A DNA stretch of 64,000 nt, taken from assembly GCA_963556495.2 (NCBI GenBank), contig OY747715.1, forward strand, positions 15,907,239 through 15,971,238. Direction: 5' to 3'. Positions 27,701 through 39,000 of this stretch are shown piece by piece. Origin of the DNA: Valencia hispanica. Taxonomy: Eukaryota; Chordata; Actinopteri; Cyprinodontiformes; Valenciidae. The notes below the pieces were generated by a model that saw only the letters and a list, made by a program, of their open reading frames with translations, had not been told where the DNA came from and searched no databases. The position numbers and the translations under genes are program-made. Position 1 is the first letter of the stretch, and the number at the start of each line of letters is the position of its first letter.

Positions 27701-30700
27701 GCATGGAGCACCAGGTCGAGGGAGATTGCCACTGATCTTGCATTTGCTAAAAAAATTCCTCCAACAGTTGATCTCTTCTCACCAAGCTGCTTGCCTATTG
27801 TAGACTGCCTCATCCCAGCCTTGTGTACGTGTACAATGTTGTCCCTGGTGTCCTTGGACAGCTCTCTGGTTTTGGTCATGGTGGAGGTTGCAGTCTGACT
27901 GTTTGAAGGTGTGGACAAGTGCCTTTTATACAGATAACAAGTTCAAACTGGTGCCATTAATACAGTGGAGGATTTAGAAGAGCTTCTTAGAGAAGAAGCA
28001 ACATGTCTGTGAGGGTTAGAATTCTTGCCTGGTTGTAGGTGCTAATTACTTATTTTAGAGAAATAAGAAAGAAAGAAAAGAAAAATGAAGAAAACGAGAA
28101 ACCGAGAAAAGATGAAGAAAAGTAGGGAAAGATTGACACAAAGACGGAAGGCTGGAAGAAAAGACAACCTTTAGACAATGGAATAAGGGATAATATCAGA
28201 AAGTACAACTGTATTTCCTAAGTTTATTTTCTTTTCCCAAACTTCAGAATTGGAAAACATACTTTTTAGCAAACTCATGATTAATTCCAAGTCAATTCAG
28301 CAGCAAAGATGCTCCATTATTATAGGCAATCATAGATTCACACATTTATTCTTATGATTAATTCCAAGTCAGTTCAGCAGCAAAGATGCTCCATTATTAT
28401 AGGCAGTCATAGATTCACAGATTTATTCTCTAAAAGATTTCTGGAGAAAAAATAATCTAATGATTTAGCAACAAAAAGAAAATGAGCGCAAGTCCTATTT
28501 GGTAATCATCCCCAAGCAACAGAAAAATTACCCTTTAAAATATAAAAGGAAGGTAGAAACAACTATTTCTGTTAAATTCACACTCAGATTTCTTAGGGAG
28601 CACTTTTCCAAGTGTTTTCACATTCTGTTACCGCCTCCCCCTTATAGATCTAGTTTAAGGGAGCTGGAAATCATAAGGCTGAATGTCACCATAAAGACTA
28701 TTGACATTACAACACTAAACTTATGATAAAGCGGTTATGGACATGGACACGAGCATCAGGCATGAACAAATCAGTAGCTGGCTCAAAGACAGCTGAGCTG
28801 GCTGTACTTGTATTGATCTGCAGGTAAGCTGCTCAACACATGAATTTGCAATCGATGACCATGACATTATTAAAAAAAGCTGATAGGTGATTTAGACAAA
28901 TACTCAAAACACTGCATTAGTATAAATCAAAGAGCAAAGTATAAATTAGGCAGTTATGAGTATGCAGACGCACCTTCAAAGGAAGGTTTTGCTTTTCTTT
29001 AGCCTTCAATCAGTCTTAACTAGCATCCTGAATTGCCCTCGCCCTGAAACCGAATATTTCGAATAAAAAAGAAACATAATATTTGTCACAACTGACCGTG
29101 TCCCGTAAGCAGTCCACCTGGAACCACTCCAGCAGTTTCCTGCCAACGTCCATGGGACTTGATAGGAAGGTCCTGTAGGTCAGCAGGAAGTCCTCGATGT
29201 AGGTGGGGTCCACCACTGATGGCTCTTCTACCAGGTGCATGATCAGACGCTCCGGAGTTCCCTAAAAATAAACACATAAAGAAGGGTTCACTAAAGGTCA
29301 ACATAGAGAACATGCATACATGTAGTGCTTTGTTGGAAAAAAAACAGATTCTCTGATTCTGAATTGATTCTTATAAATTGTTTCATACATCCAAAAATCG
29401 ATTTAATTGTTTAACATTGTTTGCCCTTTTTACAGCTAAAATAGAAGGGAAAAGTCCAGAGGGCCACACAGAATTCAATGTATTTTATTGGGATATTATC
29501 TAATAAAGGAACACAAAGCAGAGGAAAGTAAGGTAAGGAAAATTATTCTGACGTTCACAATTCTTTTAACAAATAAAAATCTGAAAGTGTGGAATGCGTA
29601 TTGAGTCGCTGCTGTGACGGGGTAAGCCGTATTGCGTCATTTCCTGTTGTCGCTGTTGCACTCCTTGTAAGCTGTTTGGTGTTCAGACTCTCTTGAATTG
29701 ATCTTATTTTCTCTGTGCAAGTTATTTTAACACACAAGCACACTAAAACACACGTTTTGTGAACTCCTTGTGTTTTCACACAGCTTTTCTTGGGGTGGTA
29801 AGGTCTCGCTAGCTCTGTTAGCTTAGCTTCATTGCGGCTATGGCTACTCTTCTTTCTCCTGTCTCTAACTCTTCTCTTCTCTCTTGCTCTCTCTGTCAGA
29901 TTTTTAGTTACTCCCCTGCCTCCTTTAGTGATAATGGTAACTGTAATAAATGTAATATTTGTGTAGCTTTGGAGGCGAGGGTATCAGAATTAGAAGCACG
30001 GCTCCGCGCTGTTGAAAAACCAGCAGATAGCCGAAGCCCATTAGCCAGCGCGGGGCCAACAAGGATAGAACCCCCTAGCCGTTCTCCGGTAGAGGCCGGC
30101 TGGGTGACTGTACGTAGGAAGCATAGTTCTAGGATCCAGCCCACGGGCCACAACCAACCGGTCCGCGTTTCTAACAGATTTTCCCCGCTCAGCGACACAC
30201 CCGCTGAGAAGCCGACCCTGGTAATTGGCAGCTCCATAGTCAGAAACGTGGCATTAGAGACACCATTGACCATAGTCAAATGCTTGCCAGGGGCCAGAAC
30301 GGGCGACATCAAATCCTACCTGAAACTGCTGGCTAAAGATAAGCGTAAATACATTAAGATTGTTATTCACTCTGGCGGTAATGACACCCAGTTACACCAA
30401 TCGGAGGTCACTAAAATTAGTGTTGCTTCTGTGTGTAAGTTTGCCAAAACAATGTCAGACTCGGTAATCTTTTCTGGTCCCCTGCTTGATCGGACCAGTG
30501 ACGACATGTTTAGCCGCATGCTGTCATTCCATCAATGGATGTCTAGGTGGTGTCTTGCAAATGATGTGGGCTACATTGATAACTGGCGAATTTTTGGGGG
30601 AAAACCTGGTCTGATCCGGAGAGACGGCATCCATCCCGCTTTGGATGGAGCAGATCTTCTTTCTAGGAATATGGCCAAATTTATTAGTCCTCCAAAACAC

Positions 30701-33700
30701 TGACAACCCAGGGTCCAGAACAGGAAGCAGAGTCGTAGTTTAACCCACCTCTCTGCTGCTTCTGTACTGTTACCCACCCATTACCCTATAGAAACAGTGT
30801 CTTGCCCACGGCCAAAATTAAATGGATTAAAAGTTAAGCCAACAAAAGCAAATTATGGAAATCTCATAAAGATAAATACGACTTTGACTGAAAAGAAAAA
30901 TAAATCTATTAAATGTGGTTTATTAAACATAAGATCTCTCTCCTCAAAGACTTTGTTAGTAAATGTCTTGATTTGTGATAATCACCTTGATTTCCTCTGT
31001 CTCACAGAAACCTGGTTGCAGCAGGAGGATTATGTCAGTATAAATGAGTCAACTCCTTCCAGTTATTTAAATTTTCACATTCCAAGAAAAACTGGGCGAG
31101 GAGGAGGAGTTGCAACCATTTTTTGTTCTGATTTACTAATTAGTCCCAGACCAATTGATAGCTACAGTTCTTTTGAACATCTAACCCTTAATTTTCCTCA
31201 TCCAAATTGCAAAACATTAAGACCATTTTTGTTTGTGGTTTTGTATCGTCCACCAGGCCCTTACCCTCAATTCTTGAATCAGATCTCACATTTTTTATCT
31301 GATTTAGTATTAAATACTGATAGGGTCATTATAGTGGGGGACTTCAATATTCATGTGGATACTGAAAGTGATAGCCTAAATGCAGCCTTTAATGCTATTT
31401 TAGACTCAATTGGCTTTACTCAAAAAGTACAGGGATCGCCCCACTCGGGTAAACACACTTTGGACCTTGTACTGACATACGGTATTGAGTGTGAGGAAAT
31501 AAAAGTCCACCCACATAACCCGGTCCTGTCTGACCATTTCTTGATAACTTTTGAATTTACTTTAACTGACCATCTTAAATCTGAAAGAAAATTTCATTAT
31601 AGTAGAGCTTTATCAGACAATGCTGTAACAATTTTTAAAGAATCTGTTCCATTCTTACTTTCCTCAGTGTCTCAGGGTAACACAGTGGAGGGGAGCAATT
31701 ATATCTCTAACCCTTCAGAAATTGATGGTCTGGTTCACAGCGTTACTTCCTCTTTGCGTTTGGCATTAGATAGTCTAGCCCCCTTAAAAAAGAAAGTGGC
31801 TAGTGTTGTATTCTACTTTTTTGAGGCTATTTTTTATTATGCAGTACATATGTTTTAATTATATCTTTTTTAAGCTTTAGAAGTAATAGGCCTGTTTATA
31901 TTATTCAGGGTAGTAAAACATGACTCTGTTACCAGTATTTTATAGGGTTTAAGGTTTTAAGTAAACAAACTCTTGAGTAAAGATATGAATTGAAAGCAGG
32001 GAGGATCAGCTATAACTCTAGTTCATGTTACAACCCAGTGCATGGTACTCATGGTACGGTCAGGAGACCTGGAGAAAATAAATGACCTGTCAAGATGTAG
32101 AAGGAGGAGAGAGGAGTCATGTGATATGTTCTTTGTTCTTTTGGAAATAAAAATGGTACAGCCTTGTAGAACAGCGAGTCAGATTTTGTCTGGCTCCCAT
32201 CTGCAGGTGCGTCCTTTTGAAACAGATATCTGTGGTTCTGTGTGTTGTTTTTACTCTCTGTCTCTCAGTTCTGGGTCTTATTTTGAAACAGTTCCCGCTG
32301 GGGTTTTGGAGTTCGGCGCCCCTCCCCTCTCTGAGTAAAAAAAAGCGAGTTCCAGAGCACATTATGAGAAGAAGCCGACACTAGCCATAGGAGGCTGACT
32401 CCTTGGTTTAACGCAGAGTTGCGTACTTTAAAGCAGAATACTAGGAAGTTGGAGAGAAAATGGCGCTCTACACGCCTAGAGGATTCCTATTTAACCTGGA
32501 AAAACAGTCTACTGCTGTATAAAAAGACCCTTCGACAAGCTAGAACAGCATATTTTTTATCATTAATAGAGGCGAATAAAAACAATCCTAGGTTTCTCTT
32601 TAGTACAGTTGCCAAACTTACACAGAGTCATAGCTCTGTTGAGCCAACTATTCCCCCTGTTCTTAGCAGTGATAATTTTATGGGATTCTTCATAAATAAA
32701 ATTCTATTAAAAATAAAATCATTGGCATCCTCCAAAACATGATTACTTCTTCCTCAGTAAATGACCCAGCATCGGAAAGAACTGTAGAACCTCATTTGTG
32801 CTTAGGCTGTTTTGATTCAGTCGAGCTTTCGGAATTATCAAAAATATTAGCCTCATCTAAACCTTCAACTTGTATGTTGGAGCCAATTCCAATGAAATTA
32901 TTTAAGGAAGTGTTCCATTTGGTTCCTGGCCCCATTTTGGATATGATGAATCTATCCTTAGTAAACGGATACGTACCACAAGAATTTAAAATAGCTGTAA
33001 TTAAACCTTTACTCAAGAAACCTTCCCTTGATCAAGATGACTTAGTGAATTACAGACCTATATCTAACCTTCCTTTCTTATCTTAAGTCCTTGAGAAAAT
33101 TGTTGCTAATCAAGTCTGTGAGCATTTAAACAATAACGAGCTGTTTGAAGAGTTTCAGTCAGGTTTTAGAGCTCATCATAGCACTGAAACAGCACTGGTG
33201 AAGGTTACTAATGATATTCTCATGGCCTCAGATAATGGACTTGTGTCTGTTCTGGTTTTGTTAGATCTCAGTGCTGCTTTTGACACAGTCGATCATAATA
33301 TTCTCTTAGAAAGCCTTGAACATGTTGCAGGGATCAAAGGAGCAGCACTAGGCTGGTTTAAATCATATTTGTCTGATAGATTCCAGTTTGTTCATCTAAA
33401 TGATAAACCTTCTTCACTCTCAAGGGTTACTTGTGGAGTTCCACAGGGTTCTGTGCTTGGACCAATTCTTTTCACCATATATATGTTCCCAATTGGTAGA
33501 ATCATTAGACAGCATGGGATAAATTTATCCTGATGAACCCAGTCAATTAGGTAGATTACAGGCATGTCTGGAAGTCATAAAATCATGGATGAACCTAAAC
33601 TTTTTGCTTTTAAATTCTGACAAGACAGAAGTTGCTGTCTTTGGACCAGAAGTTCTAAAACAGAAACTGATTAGTCAATCACTTCATCTGGATGGCATTA

Positions 33701-35970
33701 AATTGGCCCCCAGTAATAACGTAAAGAACCTCGGCGTTATTTTTGACCAAGACTTGACATTTAAATCCCATATTAAACAGGTTTCTAGGAATTCTTTCTT
33801 TCACCTCCGGAATATTGCTAAAATTAGAAACATCCTGTCCAGGAGTGATGCTGAGAAACTAGTCCATGCATTTGTTACCTCAAGGCTGGACTACTGTAAT
33901 TCTTTACTATCAGGTAGTCCACAAAAGGCCATTAAAAGCCTTCAGTTGATCCAAAATGCGGCAGCAAGAGTTTTGATGAATATTAAAAAGAGACATTTCT
34001 CCTGTTTTAGCTTCCCTTCATTGGCTCCCTGTTAAATCCAGAATAGAATTTAAGATCTTTCTTCTTACATACAAAGGCCTTAATAATCAAGCTCCATCAT
34101 ACATCAGAGATCTAATTGTTCCATATGTTCCCAACAGAGCACTTTGCTCTCAGACTGCAGGTTTACTTGTAGTTCCTAGGATTTCTAAAAGCAGAATGGG
34201 AGGCAGATCTTTTAGTTATCAGGCTCCTCTCCTGTGGAACCAGCTCCAAGCTTTAGTCCGTGAGGCAGACACTCTGTTTACTTTTAAGGCCAGGCTTAAA
34301 ACTTTCCTTTTGATAAAGCTTATAGTTAAGAGTGGCTAAGGTCATCCTGAGCTATCTCTGTAGTTAGGCTGCTATAGGCTTAGACTGCTGGAGGACAGAT
34401 TTACCAATTTTCTTCACTCTGCTACTTCCTTTTCTCCTACGACTCTCCAGTTGTATTACAGTACATTCTGCTATTTCGACTGTTAACTTTGTTTTCTCTC
34501 AGTGTTTTTCTCTCCATAGAAGATATACCTGGTCTGGTATCCTGCTTGGCTGCAATGCCCTGTTGGACGGGGGCATCGACTGGGATGATCCTCCCAGTAA
34601 CTGAACATCCACTGTGTCCAGTTATCAACTTTTTACTTTCTGTAACATAGAAAGTTCTCTTATATCAGATCTTCTGTTCCTTCTGTGTTTCTGCTCTGTC
34701 TTCTCAAACCCCCAGACGGTCGTGGCAGATGGCCGCTCCTACTGAGCCTGGTTCTGTTGGAGGTTTCTTCCTGTTAAAGGGGAGTTTTTCCTCTCCACCA
34801 TCGCTACATGCTTGCTCAGTATGAGGGATTGCTGAAGGATTGCTGTGGTTGGAAAGTCTGCATCAACGGGGCCCAACCTCACGCCAATGACTGATGCAAT
34901 CTGCTGGGATTCCTTAAATAGGAAACTTTTTAACTGATTGGAATGTTTGTATAAATATATTGAAATGACTTCTTAAGTGCCTTGAGATGACATCTGTTGT
35001 GAATTGGCGCTATATAAATAAACTGAATTGAATTTTGTCTCACCAGGGGTGATGGACAGATTCGTGTTTATCGTCGAAGGAATGAGGGTTACACCGAGGC
35101 CTGTACCCTGGAGTGGGATCGATTTGGAGGTGGGGGGTCCGTCATGGTCTGGGGCGGTATATCACATCATCATCGGACTGAGCTTGTTGTCATTGCAGGC
35201 AATCTCAATGCCTTGCGATACAGGGAAAACATCCTCCTCCCTCATGTGGTACCCTTTATGCATGCTCATCCGGATATGATCCTCCAGCACGACAATGCCA
35301 CCAGCCATACTGCTCGTTCTGTGCGTGATTTATGTCAGTGTTCTGCCATGGCCAGCGAAAAGCCCGGATCTCAATCCCATTGAGCACGTCTGGGACCTGT
35401 TGGATCGCAGGGTGAGGGCTAGGGCCATTCCCCCCAGAAATGTCCAGGAACTTGCAAGTGCCTTGGTGGAAGAGTGGGGTAACATCTCACAGCAAGAACT
35501 GACAAATCTGGTCCAGTCCATGAGGAGGAGATGCACTGCAGTACTTCAAGCAGCTGGTGGCCACACCAGATACTGACTGGTACTTTTGATTTTGACCCTC
35601 CTTCATTCAAGGACACATTATTCTATTTCTGTTAGTCACATGTCTGTGAAAAATTTTTAGTTTATGCCTTATGGTGTTGACTCTTTTAGTGTTCATACAA
35701 ATATTTACACACATTAAGTTTACTGAAAGTAAAAACTGTTGAAAGTCAGAGGACATTTCTTTTTTTTAATCATAAAAATAACAAGGACAACCGACGAAGA
35801 TGCTCCTATAGAACAGACCTGTCAGCCATCCATAATCTAAAGACAGACACACACAAAGTCACACGCATCAGCCAATCTAAGGGCAAACCCACATAACACC
35901 CAAGTATTAATGCTCCTGGTTGTAAAACTTTAAAGTCAGGTGACAATATGAAACATTTAAGACACACACA

Positions 35971-36059
<89 letters not shown>

Positions 36060-39000
36060 CCTGTTTTGCCATATTTGTTAACCTCCCCACACCGGAGGTC
36101 TCTGCAGGGAACTATTAGTGTGACTGGGGAAGAGAAACTAGAAAACCCAACTGCTTTGTGTCAGAGACAAAAAAGAACAAAGTTAGAAAAGAGAATCGGA
36201 AATGCTAACACTTGTGAATTGACTCATCCCCACTGGATGTGATTTAGAGCCAACAGCTTTTCTTGGGTAAGACAGCAGAGAGAATCATTCAGGCCCATTA
36301 GCTGATCGATACCTGGCAGCCTCTGGAGCTTTGGCGATGGGATCAAAGGGCTTCACAAAGCTATGCAGCTGACAAGAAAATACTCCTGCAAACAACAAAC
36401 TGCGAGCGATGCTTCATAATGATCAACGAAGAACATAGAGCAGATGTATTGTAAGATTTTTTGCAAGCCATGCGTGAGGGAATGGCTGTAAAAGTCAATA
36501 AATTCAGGTTATACAGGAATGTATAGATCTCAATAGCAATGAGTGAGAGTTGTTTTTATTAAGTTCTTATTAAAGGGTCGGACCGAATATTACGGTTAAA
36601 AGCAACTTGGTTTTTGGTTTATGGTAAGCTTATAAGCTAAAACTTGCTGGCTGTCTTTCCATGTTGCAACAATACAAAAACACGCAAATGGTCGTTCCTC
36701 CGAAACTGATGAAAAGACAAGTATGAAAGTGGTAGGAGAGTCTGCCAAGAGGCCGGCAGGAACACTGAAAGATTGCTAAAAGATCCAACAAGTGCTGATT
36801 GTGTTTTACAAGTAAAAACAATCTCCTGAATTTGCCATGTTTCTGGACTATGGAGCAATATTAAAAGAAAGAATTGTTTTCTTCCCCAAACAATTATCCA
36901 TGTCTGGCTAAAATCTCCCAAAAACTTTTTCCGGAAATGCGTTACAGTCCGATGAAACCAAACTCAAACTTTTGGGCCAGAATTCAAAATGGTATGATTG
37001 GTGCAAAAAAACAACATAGAAAGAACACCACGCCCACAGTGAGAGATGGTAGTGGCAGTATCCTGCTGTGGGTTTAGTTTTCCTCAGACCGAATGGAGGT
37101 TTTTGCAAAAGGTAGATATGGTTATGTATAGGCCCATTTCCACTAGACGAGTTCCGGGATGTTTTGGGGAGAGGAGCATGTGAGAGGGAAAATACGCTGG
37201 CTCTCAGCCGTTGTGTCTCCATCCAAAATTGGCCCTTTAAGGAATTTGCAAAGAAGGAAAAGGAAAGTGGTCCTTTTGGGGTCGCGTATACCATGAATGT
37301 CCGGTAAAATTACTCAGAAGTTCTGATAGTGGAAACGGGCCTTATAGCCCAGAAGCAAGCCTACATCCAATCCAACAAAGATGACCAAAAGGTTTTGGAC
37401 ACGAGATGTCCTTGACAGGTATGGTTAGCTTTTGCAAGGTAAGGTGATCAACAATTGATACGTCAATATGTGGGATTTTGAAATTAAGTCACAAGGAGCT
37501 TCAATAAAGTATTAGTTTAACAATGTGCAAAACGATGCAATCAAGTGTTTGCAGCTTTTTTACTTTCCTTTTTCCTTTTAGGAGACTCGTTTCTTAGCTG
37601 AACAGTATATGTGTTGCAATAAGCGGAAAAAGTTTAGACTGCAACTTTTGTAACGTCACAAAAGCCTAACATTTTATCAGGAATTTGTACACTTTTTGAG
37701 AGCAACTCGATCTAAAATGTAACCATTCTCTTAGGAGACATTTAAGTACCACAAACCTTGATGACGATGTGTCCTTTTCTGGTGCCAGTGCGGTCCAGCT
37801 CGCGGTGCTCCTTTACCATCACAATCTCCCCCTCCTCCTCGACCTTGTGCATGTTCTTCTCCACATGGTTGAGGATGCGCCAGTAGTCCTCCTGGGCGAT
37901 GCAGACGAACTGGTCGAGGATGACATGGGGACAGCGGGTGAACTTGTAGTAGAGCAGAAGATTGCTTTGCACCACGTTTGGATACTCAAAAAACAGCAAA
38001 GTGGATGCATGGCAGTGGGCAAAGTGAGGCATGGGAGGGATGGACAGACAGAGGAAGGAAATGTCTAACAGCGAATACCTCTCACTATCTAAAACTGACA
38101 AACTAGGAAGAAGCGGAGGTCCAAAATCATCTCAACTAGCCGTTTTGCAGAGGTTTCTTCTACCTGAGGAGCTCATCAAACCTTCCATTATCTTCCACAG
38201 AACAAGAAAACGCCAAGACATGACTCTGAGACTAGCGCTGCGCCTCTCGACTAGCTCATCAGTTTCAGAATTTGTCTTACCAAGTTCTACCTCTGCAACT
38301 TCCTGTTTATGTGTGGTAAGGAAATGACATGTGCAGTAGAGGAACTAGTCATTGTGGACAAAGGGACCTTCTGTGACTTTTCACATCACAATTATATTAA
38401 GACTGTGATTTTTTTAAATTTTTTTTAGAGAAGGCCAGACCTATGTTAACAAAGAAACACTGCTGTTACTAGGATTCTGATGAGAAAGAAAAATAATGGA
38501 TATTTACACATAGTACAAGTACAAATAAAAGCTGAGGAGAAATGATTGAGTTGTGCCAATTTGCTGTAGAGGCAGACACGTACTCTAGGAAGAAAAGCAG
38601 AAATGAAAACTCAACTTTGGCATTTCTGCTCTATGACACACATTTTACTTTATAGTGTAAAGAAAAACAGGACTAAAATTAAAAGACTTCAAAGCTGTTA
38701 AAATACAGTACAGAAACAAGTTATTTTTGTTTACAAAGAGAGAAGTGTGAATCATAGAATCAGTCGGTTTTTGTACTAAGGGAAGAAGCAATCAGAGAAG
38801 ATAAAGTTATAAAGGGAGAGTCACAATAGGAAAGATGCTGAAGAGTAAATCAAGTATGATCTATATGCTAGGTCTAAAGTTTTATACAGTACGTTTACAT
38901 GCACAGCTAAATCGAGCTTTTTTGAGTAATCGGACTAAAGACTTCCCTCCTGCAGCGAACAGAGTACCCAGTTTACATGTCCATCAGAAAATCAAATTAT

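Larger units (their letters stand above)
29606..35037 (+). mobile_element. Near full-length L2/CR1-type LINE, interrupted by a solo LTR
   Basis: Order on the plus strand: 5' region (29606-29839), ORF1 with a cysteine cluster, coiled coil and SGNH esterase-like domain, ORF2 with endonuclease and reverse transcriptase, then a 3' region ending GCGCTATATAAATAAACTG and AATTGAATT, the usual tail of fish L2-like elements. Without the 577-bp LTR it is about 4.85 kb. ORF2 is broken by the LTR, a stop near 33085, loss of the YADD box and a frameshift near 34000. It can no longer move itself. Confidence 0.88.

Noticed and set aside
28350..28431. CRISPR-like repeat
   Set aside because: Only two adjacent units without spacers in a vertebrate intron; a simple tandem duplication.
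29908..30312. 134-codon minus-strand frame
   Set aside because: Antisense shadow of LINE ORF1; no motif.
36908..37294. 128-codon minus-strand frame
   Set aside because: Spans the border of a Tc1 relic and a MITE; no protein family resemblance.
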